NCBI GenBank assembly: GCA_021773365.1
Contig: JAJFKF010000042.1
Coordinates: forward strand, 26,408-90,407
Length of the DNA: 64,000 nt
Origin: Gammaproteobacteria bacterium
Lineage (GTDB): Bacteria > Pseudomonadota > Gammaproteobacteria > Steroidobacterales > Steroidobacteraceae
Reading direction: 5' to 3'
Below the pieces are notes generated by a model. That model was not told the origin of the DNA and ran no database searches. It saw only the letters and a list, made by a program, of their open reading frames with translations. The position numbers and the translations under genes are program-made. The stretch's first letter is position 1; each line of letters starts with the position of its first letter. Positions 45,380 through 54,987 of this stretch are shown here, in pieces.

Positions 45380-46240
45380 TCAGTCCAGGTGAGCCGCCAG
45401 GGCCTTGATCAGTTTCGTGGATTTCGTGTTGTCATCGGCGGTCCGGCGTTGCAGCCACTTTTCGAACTCCGCCTGCGCGTCGGCGACCTGACTGACTGGC
45501 ACGTACTGCGCTGGCGGCTGCGTCGGTGGCCGGCGATAGTAGTCCAGCAGGGCGGCCAGCGCCTTGCCCTGCTCCTCCTCGCCGGCCCGCTCGTAGTACT
45601 GCACCAGCGGTCCCCAGCGCTGGCGCAGTGCGTGGATCTTGTAGAACCAGTGGCGGAACTGCCGTGTCCAGGCCTCCAGTTCACGGTCGACCAGCGGCCG
45701 TCGGTCACCGACGTGATGTTCCGCGTGATACAGCTCATGATCCACATACATCCGCAGCAGGTCCGGATCACGCGCATCGATGCTGGCGGGGCCGAGCACA
45801 ACGTAGGGCACCAGGTTATGGGTGAAGTAATAGCCCGCGTTGTTCTTCAGCGAACGGGTTTTTGTCCTGACCGTGAACTTGCGCGAAGTTTTCTGATTGA
45901 GCTTCACATCGAAATTGAGCGCCGGCACCGGCCGATAATCGTCTGGATGCACCGCCTCGGGCGAGTGGGTGCCGGCGACGTGAATCTCACGCCCGGTGCC
46001 TGCCAGCGCGGCCTCCAGCAGCTCGAGCAATGCCTCGCCTCTTCCGGCGGGATCCTCCATGGCGCGGACGGCCTTTACCCACTCACTCCAGTCTGGAATA
46101 TCCGGCAGCGCCGTCCAGTCAACTGGCGGTGGCCTCACTACCGCGTCGCTGCGCCTGGCGGGGTTTGTTCCTGCGCAGGCCGCCAGCACGAGTGCCGCCG
46201 TGGCCAGCGCGGCACTGGCTGTCATTGGAATCAGCCGCAC
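45380..46240 (-). CDS. Putative lipoprotein with a zincin-like HExxH motif
   Basis: A 286-residue protein with a lipoprotein signal (ALATAALVLAACAG; lipobox LAAC). I do not recognise a named family. The striking part is VDHELYHAEHHVGDRRP near residues 165-181, which contains HELYH, the HExxH pattern of zinc metallopeptidases, with a nearby His and a downstream Glu (VDRELEAW) that could be the third ligand. This may be a membrane-anchored periplasmic metallopeptidase; the reading rests on the motif only. It ends the locus D run, starting 1 bp after the stop of the FG-GAP/thioredoxin gene, so the two are an operon. Confidence 0.8.
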   Translation of the reverse strand: MRLIPMTASAALATAALVLAACAGTNPARRSDAVVRPPPVDWTALPDIPDWSEWVKAVRAMEDPAGRGEALLELLEAALAGTGREIHVAGTHSPEAVHPDDYRPVPALNFDVKLNQKTSRKFTVRTKTRSLKNNAGYYFTHNLVPYVVLGPASIDARDPDLLRMYVDHELYHAEHHVGDRRPLVDRELEAWTRQFRHWFYKIHALRQRWGPLVQYYERAGEEEQGKALAALLDYYRRPPTQPPAQYVPVSQVADAQAEFEKWLQRRTADDNTKSTKLIKALAAHLD

Positions 46241-46241
46241 G

Positions 46242-48011
46242 CTAACTCCCTCCCAGCAGCTTCACCACTTCGCGCTCTATCTTCTTCTCCTGCTCACCAC
46301 CAACAAAGTACGCACGCACCACGCCCTTGCGGTCGATCAGCACCTGATGAGGGATGCTGCCCGAACCGAAAGCCATATGCGGTCGGCTCTGCGGGTCGAT
46401 GGCCACCGGCCAGGGCAAGGGCTTTTTGTCCAGAAACCGTCGCACGTCCGCGGAGTCCTGACCGGAATGGTTGGTCACACCGATGATGGTGAAACCCTCC
46501 GGCTTGTGTACGGCGAGCATTTCCTTCAGCGCAGGGAAGGTCTTGATGCACGGCGCGCACCAGGTGGCCCAGAAGTCCAGCAGCACCACCCGCCCGCGCA
46601 GGGCATCGAGAGACTGCGGGGCGCCCACCCATTCCGCCGCGAGCAGGTCGGGCGCGGGTTTGCCGAGCAGGTCGTCTGGATCGTTCTTGTAAGTCTCCAC
46701 TGCCTCGGCGAGCGTGGCGTCCCAGGATAGCTGCTGCAGGGCGAGCTGTTGCGTTTTGGGTTGCTCGCCAGCCAGCACCAGCTCCCGGCCGCCGTTGCCA
46801 TCCACATCGGCAACGGCGAAGGCCTGGGCACCTTCCGCCAGCGTCGCGCCACGCCAGCCGGAACCGGTGTATTGATAAAGGCGCAGCCGGGGAGCATAAG
46901 TCGTCGCTTCCTGGGCCAGTGCGAGAATCTCCTGCCGGCCATCGCCATCGACATCAACCAGCCTCAGGTCAATCACGCGGATGAAACCGGAATTGTCCTC
47001 AATGAGATCATAGTCCCATTCGCCGTTGCGCCAGCGGAGGATGGCCACCCGCGCCCGCGCCAGCTTGCCGTAGTCGGAATGCCAGCCATCGGCGACGACA
47101 ACATCCGGAGCATCGCCGCCACGCACATTGCCGATGGCCAGCGCCGAAACGCCGCGGTGCACCGGCAGCGCCTGCCTGAAGCCCTCGCGTAACACGAAGG
47201 CATCGCCCACCGCGATTTTCTCCACGGTCTTGCCGCTCTTCGGATCGATGCTCCTTGTCGGCTCGGCATAGGGGCGGCCTACGACGACATAGCTTTCTTC
47301 ACCACCGAAAATGCGACCGGCATCGACATAGGCGCCCATGCGGATATCGCCAACCCCTTTCACCGACCAGCCCTGTGCGTCGCGTTGCGCTATCGCGGTG
47401 GTCACGTAGTACTTCGCGTTGTAGTAGCGGAAGAGAATCTCCGGCTGTTTGTCACCGCGAATATCCATCACATGGATGCTACCGACGTCAGGACGTGTAC
47501 TGGGACCGCGAAACACTTCCGTCGCCTTCCAACCGGCCGCTTCGCCAGCCTCCTCGAGAGGGGCCTCCATAGGACGATAGATGCTCACGCGGACCTCCGA
47601 CTTCGTCGCGTCGGCCGGATCGGACCCGGCGAGTCCCTCGCCCAGCAATAGTTCGCCCTTGCCGTCCATATCCGTATCGGCTATCGCCAGCGCGCTGGGA
47701 AAGCTGTCCAGGATGCGGGACGTCAACACGCGGGCGCTGCCGCCGGCGTAGCCCAGCACGGTCAGTGTCTTCTTCTTCCGATCCCACGTGACTACCTCAT
47801 CCTTGCCATCGCCGTCGAGGTCGCCTGCGGCGATGAGCGAACCGGGCGCGGCACGCAGGTAGGTGTTGGCCGGCATCGGCGGGGACTTGGCTGCCGCAGC
47901 GGCCTGGGCAGCACCGGCGGTCTGCTGCAGACCCGTGCCGCAGCCTGCAATCAGGATGAGCGCGCACAGACGGGCGACGAGTCGACATTTTTTTACGTAG
48001 CAATGGAACAT
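46242..48011 (-). CDS. FG-GAP/VCBS propeller lipoprotein fused to a TlpA-like thioredoxin domain
   Basis: A 589-residue protein with a lipoprotein signal (CALILIAGCG). The first 430 residues contain repeated FG-GAP/VCBS-type calcium loops: DLDGDGKDEVV, DTDMDGKGELL, DVDGDGRQEIL, DVDGNGGRELV, as in beta-propellers. The C-terminal 140 residues are a redoxin/TlpA domain with the active site FWATWCAPCIKTFP (CxxC) and the cis-Pro region GSIPHQVLID. The ATG at 48011 is chosen because GGAGG precedes it and it starts the signal peptide. It follows the locus D receptor by 86 bp. Its role may be thiol chemistry on an extracytoplasmic partner. Confidence 0.88.
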   Translation of the reverse strand: MFHCYVKKCRLVARLCALILIAGCGTGLQQTAGAAQAAAAAKSPPMPANTYLRAAPGSLIAAGDLDGDGKDEVVTWDRKKKTLTVLGYAGGSARVLTSRILDSFPSALAIADTDMDGKGELLLGEGLAGSDPADATKSEVRVSIYRPMEAPLEEAGEAAGWKATEVFRGPSTRPDVGSIHVMDIRGDKQPEILFRYYNAKYYVTTAIAQRDAQGWSVKGVGDIRMGAYVDAGRIFGGEESYVVVGRPYAEPTRSIDPKSGKTVEKIAVGDAFVLREGFRQALPVHRGVSALAIGNVRGGDAPDVVVADGWHSDYGKLARARVAILRWRNGEWDYDLIEDNSGFIRVIDLRLVDVDGDGRQEILALAQEATTYAPRLRLYQYTGSGWRGATLAEGAQAFAVADVDGNGGRELVLAGEQPKTQQLALQQLSWDATLAEAVETYKNDPDDLLGKPAPDLLAAEWVGAPQSLDALRGRVVLLDFWATWCAPCIKTFPALKEMLAVHKPEGFTIIGVTNHSGQDSADVRRFLDKKPLPWPVAIDPQSRPHMAFGSGSIPHQVLIDRKGVVRAYFVGGEQEKKIEREVVKLLGGS

Positions 48012-48097
48012 GCAGCCTCCAGTGAATACAGACAAACCAATGCGAAGCAGCCGGATGCATTCCTGCATCCGGCGCCTCCCATGTTTGTCGGCTCGAA

Positions 48098-51000
48098 TCA
48101 GTAGAACGACTTGCGTATCGAGATCGAATAACGCCGCAGACGCGGATCGCCGTAGGTGCTGAAGCCGGCACCCGTCGTATTGGTCAATGCCAGTATGGGC
48201 GGTGACTTGTCGAACAGATTCTGAATACCGACCGAGATCTCGGTGTCGGCAAACAGCCCTCTGGCCCAGGATGTCGCACTATCAAAACGATAGGTGGCAA
48301 GCACATCGTGGTACAGCTGGCTCGGAATAGTGTCCGAGCCCTGGTTGAGCACTGCGCTGTCAATCGAGCCTTGCGATGCCGTGGATGAGAAGGCGTAGTA
48401 GGAATCAAAGTACTGCGCGTTCCAGCTCACTTCCAGAGGTCCGCGGTCCCAGGTCACGCCCAGATTGCCGCGCCATTCCAAAGTGCCGCCCGAAAAACCG
48501 ACGCTGTCATTCACCGGCGAAGCCGGTATGGCCTGGTTCAGATAGTGCGGCTGCCAGGTCACGACGGCATAGCTGCGAAACTCGCCGAAGCGATCCGTGC
48601 GCAGAATATAATCAGCCTGAATGTCGTAGGCCTCCACCGTCGTGCTGGCGATATTGATCAGGCTGGTATCGAACGAGGTGATCGGGCCCAGCCAGGTATC
48701 CGGGTCGATATCCCGCGTCGGGCCACGCTCGAAGCGCTCGGGAAACAGTTCCTGGTTATCGAGCAGGAACTGCCAGTCTGGAATCTGTATCTCATCCACC
48801 TTGTCGATCCGAGTGTAATCGATCGAGAGGCGAAGATCGCGGGCGAAGCGCGGAGTGAAAATCAATCCCACCGAAAAGCTCTCGGATTCTTCAGGTCCGA
48901 TGTTGGAATTGCCGCTATAGATATAAGTCCACGGCACGCCCGGGACGGACATTGGCGTGTCGCCTCGCTCCGGATCGGTGCCCAGGTTGAAGGTCACGTT
49001 GGGAATGCTGCTCGATACGATCTGCGAAACAGACGGCGGCAGGAACCCGGTGCCGAAGCTCGCGCGCAGCGCGAGATCCTCAACGGGTGAATAGCGGAAC
49101 CCCACGGTGTAATCGCTGGAGCGAAGCTCATTGGTAGCATAGGTCAGCGGCATGAACGGTCCATCAGGAGAGTCCACCGAAAAAGAGGTGCCCTCCCGTT
49201 GCTGGTGAGTCGTATACCGGTCATGGCGCACCGAGGCCTGCAGCTCCAGATCACGCAGGAAAGGCCGCGCGTTCCTTGCCGAGATCAGCGGGGCGCGCGC
49301 TTCGAGGTAGAAGGAGTCGATCTCCTGTGACCGGGAGGGATACCAGGAGTAGGTCATCAACCGGCTGGTGGAATTGATGGATTCGTAGATGGCATCCTCC
49401 AGCGTTTCCTCGCGCCGCTCGAGCAGCATGGAAAGATTCAACGCGCCGCCCGGCAGCGCCAGCGCCGGCCCGGAGGCGCGCAGCGTCGCATCCTTCAAGG
49501 TGGTCTCGTTGCCGTTGCGGCCGGTCGGCGACGGCAGCAGATAGGGCGTGAAATCGATGGGAAAGGTATTGCCTTCCTGCAACGCATTCAGCGCCGGACG
49601 GCCGTCGGTGCCTGGCAGGCCGGTTCGCAGGGAAAGGGTACCGGCACTATCCAGGGGGCTGTTGATCAGCGCCCGGTATTTCGAGCGACTCCAGCCATAG
49701 TCGATCTCAGCAGTCCAGTTGTATGGCAGGCGGGCGATCACTCCCGCCGTGGCGCGCTGCACCGTCGATTCGTTGACCTGATCGAATGACAGGCTGGGCT
49801 CCGGAAACCTGACGGCGATGTTCTGTTCGAAGGGATTATTTGGCGCGGTGCTGGGAAGCGTAACGCTGGTGGTAATGCCCGTCACGGCGGAAGTGCCTGT
49901 ATTGCTCAGGTGGGCCGCATCCACAAACGCCTCCAGCCACGAGGTGAACTCCCGTCTCACGTTCAACGCCACTGATTCCGTGTTTGGGGTGCCAAACAAC
50001 CCGCGTCGCCGCCCGCTTAGATCGTTCGCCAGCTCGAGATTGTAGCTTCCGGCGTTGGCTACCAGCCCCGCGCCATTGTCTGAAGCAGCTCCGGCATAGC
50101 CAAGCGGCAGGTGGGTGGTGGTGAAGCCCAGCGCCGCACCGCCGTATTCCGGTTTCAGCACCAGATTTTCCCGCGTGCCATCGGTGATCTGCGCGCTGAG
50201 GATATTGACCGTAGCGCCCAGGGGCGGGGTGCTGCTGCCGGTGACGGCTGCAGGATTGTTCTTCAACTGCAGCGCGAGGCCACGCTCCACGAAATCGCGA
50301 TCGCCCACCTTCAGGTCGTTCGATTCCAGGTGCGTAGCGGAAATCAGGATCTGCGTGCGACCACCTTCAAGTGAGAATCCCCCGTTCGCCTCCAGGCGCA
50401 TGTTGGAAGCATCCGTATCAAAGGTATTGGCGTAAGAGGCGCGGGCTTCAACCCCTTGATAGTCTCTGCGCATGACAATATTGATGACGCCGCCCGTGGC
50501 GCTCCCGCCGTAGATGCCGCCCGCTGTCGAGGGCAGCACTTCGATGCGCTCGATCGCCGCGAGCGGAATGCCATTGATATCTGGCTGATTGGTGGTGCCA
50601 CTAACCGCCCTGGCAGGCAGACGCCGTCCATCGATCAGGAGCAGGGTCTGGTTCGAACCGAGGCCGCGCAGGTTGATATTGGAATAGGTGCCCGAGTTAC
50701 CGGTAGTCGTATACTGTATCCCGGTCGTGACTCCGGCTGCTTCGGTGTTCATCGGCAGGCGATTCTTGAGGAAATCGCCCAGATGCAATGCCTGCGAGCG
50801 CTGGATCTCCTCTTTGCTGAAAACCACGTAGGGCTGCGGCGCGTCTTCGGAACGCTCGATATCAGTATTCAGCGAGCGGTTGCCCTTGACCAGCATCTCG
50901 GGAATACCTTTCGCATCGCTGGGAGTCGCCGTGCCCTGCTTTTCGTCCGCTGCAACTCTATCCGCTCCGTCCGCTCTGCGGTTGGCGGCCGGAGCGGGCG

Positions 51001-51418
51001 GAGTCTGCGCCAGACGCAAACTGTCGGCCGGCACGCCTGCATCGCTGCGCGCACCGGCGCCGGAATAGGCCACTTCGACCAGGATGGTGCGTTCGTCGGC
51101 GGCGCGATAGGTCAGGCCGGTGCCCGCCAGCAACCGTTGCAGCGCCTGCTCCGGCGAATAGGCGCCCTTCAGGGTTGTTGAGCGCTTGGCGGCGGTGATG
51201 TCGGGAGAGAACAGCAGGTCCTTTCTGCTCTGCAGCGCGAACTGGTTCAACGCCGTTTGCAGGTCCTGGCTTTCAATATGAAAACTGATTTTCCGCGCCA
51301 GTGGCGGCGCGGTAGTTTCCGCGGTGGATTGCGCCACGCCCAGGGATGCAAACAATGTGAGGCCCAGGCTTGTCAGCAGGGCGATCGATAGTCGCAGATT
51401 CTTGCAGTCGGTACGCAT
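48098..51418 (-). CDS. TonB-dependent receptor with STN domain (locus D)
   Basis: An 1106-residue receptor: signal peptide (LLTSLGLTLFASLGVAQ), STN domain (FHIESQDLQTALNQFALQSR, about residues 43-125), linker, plug (NINLRGLGSNQTLLLIDGRR, IEVLPSTAGGIYGGSATGG) and a barrel ending DPRLRRYSISIRKSFY. The plug keeps the TonB-linked layout, but the SAVYG site is AGGIYGG. The ATG at 51418 is chosen for its GGGGAG ribosome binding site and signal peptide; the longer frame would overlap FecR. The receptor remnant at 35872 is a paralogue of its barrel. It sits downstream of its own sigma and FecR genes. Confidence 0.92.
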   Translation of the reverse strand: MRTDCKNLRLSIALLTSLGLTLFASLGVAQSTAETTAPPLARKISFHIESQDLQTALNQFALQSRKDLLFSPDITAAKRSTTLKGAYSPEQALQRLLAGTGLTYRAADERTILVEVAYSGAGARSDAGVPADSLRLAQTPPAPAANRRADGADRVAADEKQGTATPSDAKGIPEMLVKGNRSLNTDIERSEDAPQPYVVFSKEEIQRSQALHLGDFLKNRLPMNTEAAGVTTGIQYTTTGNSGTYSNINLRGLGSNQTLLLIDGRRLPARAVSGTTNQPDINGIPLAAIERIEVLPSTAGGIYGGSATGGVINIVMRRDYQGVEARASYANTFDTDASNMRLEANGGFSLEGGRTQILISATHLESNDLKVGDRDFVERGLALQLKNNPAAVTGSSTPPLGATVNILSAQITDGTRENLVLKPEYGGAALGFTTTHLPLGYAGAASDNGAGLVANAGSYNLELANDLSGRRRGLFGTPNTESVALNVRREFTSWLEAFVDAAHLSNTGTSAVTGITTSVTLPSTAPNNPFEQNIAVRFPEPSLSFDQVNESTVQRATAGVIARLPYNWTAEIDYGWSRSKYRALINSPLDSAGTLSLRTGLPGTDGRPALNALQEGNTFPIDFTPYLLPSPTGRNGNETTLKDATLRASGPALALPGGALNLSMLLERREETLEDAIYESINSTSRLMTYSWYPSRSQEIDSFYLEARAPLISARNARPFLRDLELQASVRHDRYTTHQQREGTSFSVDSPDGPFMPLTYATNELRSSDYTVGFRYSPVEDLALRASFGTGFLPPSVSQIVSSSIPNVTFNLGTDPERGDTPMSVPGVPWTYIYSGNSNIGPEESESFSVGLIFTPRFARDLRLSIDYTRIDKVDEIQIPDWQFLLDNQELFPERFERGPTRDIDPDTWLGPITSFDTSLINIASTTVEAYDIQADYILRTDRFGEFRSYAVVTWQPHYLNQAIPASPVNDSVGFSGGTLEWRGNLGVTWDRGPLEVSWNAQYFDSYYAFSSTASQGSIDSAVLNQGSDTIPSQLYHDVLATYRFDSATSWARGLFADTEISVGIQNLFDKSPPILALTNTTGAGFSTYGDPRLRRYSISIRKSFY

Positions 51419-51504
51419 CGGCACTCCCCAATAATTGGCCGCGTGGCCACCTTCAGTGCGGGGTAGGACGGATGCCGCCAGAGAATCCTCAAAGACGGCG
51501 CAAA

Positions 51505-52539
51505 CTATTTTCGCCAACGCAGCACTGTGGCATCGCTGCGCTCCACGACCTGCAACGGGAAGTACTGCTCCAGCGCACTGGCAAACGCCACCGGCTGGCC
51601 GGTGCGGAACACCCCGCTCAGCCGCAGCTCGCCGATGGTGGGATCGTCCAGCACAATAGGTGCGCCGGCGTAGCGGTTCATTTCCAGAAGCGCATCGGCA
51701 AGACGGTCGGCTTCGAAGATCAGACGCCCTTGGCGCCAGCTTGTAATCCGTTCAACGTCGGTGCTCTGCACCGTGGCCACGCCGCCCAGCGGCGCCACCA
51801 GCTGCTCGCCGACCTCCAGCTCGGCGCGTGCGGCAGGCAAGACGCCGGATGCGGTTACGTCACCCGCGGCGCGGGCATCGGGCAGCTGGTCGACGGCCAC
51901 TTTACCTTCAACCAGAGTCACCATCACTCTGCGCCTGTCCACGCGCACATCGAAGGCGGTTCCCAGAGCGGTAATCCTGCGATCACCGGCGAGGACGACA
52001 AACGGCCGTGTGCTGTCCTGTGCGACTTCGAAAATAGCCTGGCCATCGAACAGACGTACTTCACGGGTGGCAGAGGAGAGTTCGACCTGCATGTGCGAGG
52101 CGGTATTGAGCGTCACCACCGAGCCGTCGCTGAGGCGCACCGTCGAGCGCTCCCCCACAGCTGTCTGGAAATGACCCGCAGCGACGGCGTGCGCGGTCGA
52201 TGGACCGGCCTGCGGCCACGGCTGGCCGAGCGCAAACCAGAGCCCGGCGCCCACGGCGAAGGCGGCGACTGCCGCCGCTGCAAACATCCGCTGGCGCGGC
52301 CGGTGGTGCGGCGGCGCCTGAAATCTCAGTGCGGCATCTCGCATGGCCAGAATATCCGCCTCGCCCGCCTCCTCGCCGGCGGCATCCCAGGCACGCGTCA
52401 TGGCTTCGTCCGCTGCGCGATGAAGTGGCGAGGCCGCAATCCACTGTTCGAATTCCAGCCGCGTCTGCGGCGACACGTCAGGATCGCGCAGGCGCACGCA
52501 CCAGCGTGCGGCGATCTCCTCGGTGGTCAGTTCGCTCAT
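51505..52539 (-). CDS. FecR-family regulator (locus D)
   Basis: A 344-residue protein with the sigma-binding FecR N-terminal domain (AARWCVRLRDPDVSPQTRLE, FEQWIAASPLHRAADEAMTR), a membrane helix near residues 84-104 (FAAAAVAAFAVGAGLWFAL), the FecR domain (VRLSDGSVVTLNTASHMQVE, IFEVAQDSTRPFVV, GTAFDVRV) and a C-terminal subdomain (LSGVFRTGQPVAFASALEQY). Its ATG overlaps the sigma stop as ATGA. Confidence 0.92.
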   Translation of the reverse strand: MSELTTEEIAARWCVRLRDPDVSPQTRLEFEQWIAASPLHRAADEAMTRAWDAAGEEAGEADILAMRDAALRFQAPPHHRPRQRMFAAAAVAAFAVGAGLWFALGQPWPQAGPSTAHAVAAGHFQTAVGERSTVRLSDGSVVTLNTASHMQVELSSATREVRLFDGQAIFEVAQDSTRPFVVLAGDRRITALGTAFDVRVDRRRVMVTLVEGKVAVDQLPDARAAGDVTASGVLPAARAELEVGEQLVAPLGGVATVQSTDVERITSWRQGRLIFEADRLADALLEMNRYAGAPIVLDDPTIGELRLSGVFRTGQPVAFASALEQYFPLQVVERSDATVLRWRK

Positions 52540-53099
52540 GACTCCTCTTCCAGCCGCCGCTTTACATGAGCCAGCGCCTGCATGACATATTTCTCCACCG
52601 AACTGACCGACACGCCCAGACGACGGGCGATCTCCGGATGGCGCATGCCCTCGAAGCGGTGCAGCACAAAGGCCATGCGCGCCCGCTCGGGCAGTTCGTA
52701 TAGCGCCCTGGTGACACGTCCAACGGACTGCCGCCCCATTAAGACGCGTTCGGGCGAAAAATCCTCAAGTCCGTGACGCTCCTCGCGGTACTCATCGTGC
52801 CGGCCGCCAGCGCGTGACTGGTCATGACGCACGCGGTCGCGAATTACATTGGCGGCCACCTCGAACAGGTATCCCTGCATATGCTCCACCGAATCGAGGT
52901 CACTGCGCCGGGCCAGGCGCAAAAAAACCTCCTGCACCAGGTCTTCCACATCCGCGCGCGGCCGGATGCGCCGTTCGAAGAAGCGCAACAGTCCAGGGCG
53001 ATAGCGATCCGACAGGGCCGCCAGCCGCTCCTGCTCCGCGCCGCAAAGCGCATGGCGGGCGTGTGCTGCATGGACGTCATCGTTGAGGCCGGTGGCCAT
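52536..53099 (-). CDS. ECF RNA polymerase sigma factor, FecI-like (locus D)
   Basis: A 187-residue ECF factor with region 2 (RYRPGLLRFFERRIRPRADV, EDLVQEVFLRLA) and region 4 (LPERARMAFVLHRFEGMRHP, EIARRLGVSVSSVEKYVMQA). It heads the sigma-FecR-TBDR run on the minus strand. Unlike loci A to C, no paired promoter element was found before the sigma and receptor genes, so the locus may be one long transcript. Confidence 0.92.
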   Translation of the reverse strand: MATGLNDDVHAAHARHALCGAEQERLAALSDRYRPGLLRFFERRIRPRADVEDLVQEVFLRLARRSDLDSVEHMQGYLFEVAANVIRDRVRHDQSRAGGRHDEYREERHGLEDFSPERVLMGRQSVGRVTRALYELPERARMAFVLHRFEGMRHPEIARRLGVSVSSVEKYVMQALAHVKRRLEEES

Positions 53100-53226
53100 T
53101 TGACTCCACAGTCATACAAGGATGCAGTCACACTACGCGCGCCCGCACTGCGGTGGCAACCGCAAACCGGCGCCAGATGGGCAGAACAGCCACCTGTCGC
53201 AATTGCATTGAGGACTTTCTTGAAAC

Positions 53227-53814
53227 TTACGTCTTACCGGAACTGGCGCGAACGTAATCATCCGGCGTATCGATGTCCGCCAGCAGCTGCGCGGGCCAGC
53301 CCAGCACGCAGGCCGCGTCGAGGTGTCGCGTGACCACCGTCCGGCCAGCACCGTCACCGGCAACTGCCAGCAGTTCTGCAAACAGGCCGCGCCGGAACAG
53401 CATCGGCGGCGCCAGCGTGCCCTCGTAGGAGGACACCGCCAGCGGCGCATCGCTATCGGCGGCGCGCGTCCTCATTTGCGCCAACATCTGCACGGTGACA
53501 TGGATCATGTCGGGCAGAATAATCATGGCCGCGGCGGCATCATCCGGCACTGCCGCAAGGCCGGCATGCAGCGAAGCACTCATCACGCCATTGCCGGCAG
53601 TCACCGTCGCGTACTCACAATTCAGGCCTCGCAGCGCTTCGCGTACCGGCGCGCCTTGCGCATTCACCACGACGATAACCGGGTCGAGACCGGCTTTCAG
53701 CGCACGCTGGCAGGCACGGCGAATCATCGGTTCCCCGTTCACTGTCAGCAGAAGCTTGTTGGCGCCCATGCGCCGCGAGGCGCCCGCTGCCGGCACGATG
53801 CCGGCCACGCGCAT
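53227..53814 (-). CDS. MobA/MocA-like molybdenum-cofactor nucleotidyltransferase
   Basis: A 195-residue nucleotidyltransferase with the NTP-binding signature VPAAGASRRMGANKLLL at its start (consensus LAAGxSxRMGxxK) and the metal-site Asp in MIILPDMIHV. Next to XdhC, the natural reading is MocA, which adds CMP to molybdopterin to give the MCD cofactor of xanthine-oxidase-family enzymes. The ATG at 53814 lies 4 bp after the xdhC stop; longer frames have no conserved residues. It completes the molybdenum hydroxylase operon. Confidence 0.85.
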   Translation of the reverse strand: MRVAGIVPAAGASRRMGANKLLLTVNGEPMIRRACQRALKAGLDPVIVVVNAQGAPVREALRGLNCEYATVTAGNGVMSASLHAGLAAVPDDAAAAMIILPDMIHVTVQMLAQMRTRAADSDAPLAVSSYEGTLAPPMLFRRGLFAELLAVAGDGAGRTVVTRHLDAACVLGWPAQLLADIDTPDDYVRASSGKT

Positions 53815-53818
53815 CGGT

Positions 53819-54943
53819 TCAGACGGCCCGGGCATGAATGGGAGCAGTGCGCTCACGCAACGGCAAGGCGCGGCGGCCGGACAGCGTGGCCAGAATTTCC
53901 CCGACCATCGCCAGGGCGACCTGCTCCGCCCCTTCGCCGCCGATGTCCAGGCCCACCGGGGCATGAATTCGCTCCAGATCCGCGGGCCGGTGCACGTCCA
54001 GCGATTCCAGCAGACGTGCGGTGCGCTGCCGCGGCCCCAGCAGGCCAATGTAGCGGACCTTTGTTCCCAGCAGCGCCTCAAGATAGTCACGGTCATCGGC
54101 GTAGTTGTGCGTCATCAGCACCGCGCAGCAGCGCTCATCCGGCGCCGCCGCGGCGACCAGCGAAGTCGCATCGCATTCGATGGTCTGCACGGCCTCGACA
54201 AATCGCTCGCGGGCAAGCAATGCCGGCCGGCGGTCGACAACCGCCACTCTGAATCCCGTTTCCACCGCCAGGCGCGTGAAGGGCCGCGCATCCTCCCCTG
54301 CCCCGATAACAAGAAGGCGCGCCGGCGGCAGCAGCACATCGACAAAGACCGTCTCACCGGCAATCTCATGCAGGGCGGATGAGCTGCCCTGCCGGATCGC
54401 CGCGGCGGCCAGTTCGAGCACCGCGACATCCAGCTCACCGGAGCCGAGTGATCCGTCGTGAAGATCCCTGCCGCCCGCCAGCCGCACCAGCAGGCGATGC
54501 GAACGCCACTCAGTGTCTGCGGTCATCGGCACGCGGGTACACAACGCCAGCGGCACATCAGCATCGAGCAGCTCCAGCGCCGCTGCCATCGGCACAACGA
54601 TGGGCTCGACGAATACTTCCACCTGCCCGTCGCAGCCCAGGCCCATGTCCCAGGCGCCGATGTCATCCGCGCCCGAGCAGTAGCTGCGCAGCACGGGATG
54701 CTGCGTGGAGATGACCCGCAGCGCGGACTCCCTGACGTCCTGCTCCAGGCAACCACCGCTCACATTGCCCAGGCTGCTGCCATCCTCGGCCACCAGCAGC
54801 TTTGCGCCCGCGCGACGGTAGGCGGAGCCGCGGACGCGCACGACCGTGGCAAGCGCGGCGCGCACACCGGTGGCCTGCAACTGCCCGAGACGGCGCAGCA
54901 CTGACTGGGTTTCACGCCATTGCTTCATGCGGCCACTATTCAT
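53819..54943 (-). CDS. xdhC: XdhC-family molybdenum cofactor maturation protein
   Basis: A 374-residue XdhC/CoxF-type protein. The N-terminal XdhC domain has ATVVRVRGSAYRRAGAKLLV and GNVSGGCLEQDVRESAL (conserved GGC motif), and YCSGADDIGAWDMGLGCDG. The C-terminal half is a Rossmann-like domain (LLVIGAGEDARPFTRLA, CCAVLMTHNYADDRDYLEAL). XdhC proteins bind molybdopterin, see to its sulfuration and insert it into the apo-enzyme. The start at 54943 has no strong ribosome binding site; an ATG at 54928 is an alternative. Confidence 0.92.
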   Translation of the reverse strand: MNSGRMKQWRETQSVLRRLGQLQATGVRAALATVVRVRGSAYRRAGAKLLVAEDGSSLGNVSGGCLEQDVRESALRVISTQHPVLRSYCSGADDIGAWDMGLGCDGQVEVFVEPIVVPMAAALELLDADVPLALCTRVPMTADTEWRSHRLLVRLAGGRDLHDGSLGSGELDVAVLELAAAAIRQGSSSALHEIAGETVFVDVLLPPARLLVIGAGEDARPFTRLAVETGFRVAVVDRRPALLARERFVEAVQTIECDATSLVAAAAPDERCCAVLMTHNYADDRDYLEALLGTKVRYIGLLGPRQRTARLLESLDVHRPADLERIHAPVGLDIGGEGAEQVALAMVGEILATLSGRRALPLRERTAPIHARAV

Positions 54944-54987
54944 GCGGAATCAAACCCCGCCCCCCCGCGGGGAGCGGGCACGGGAGA

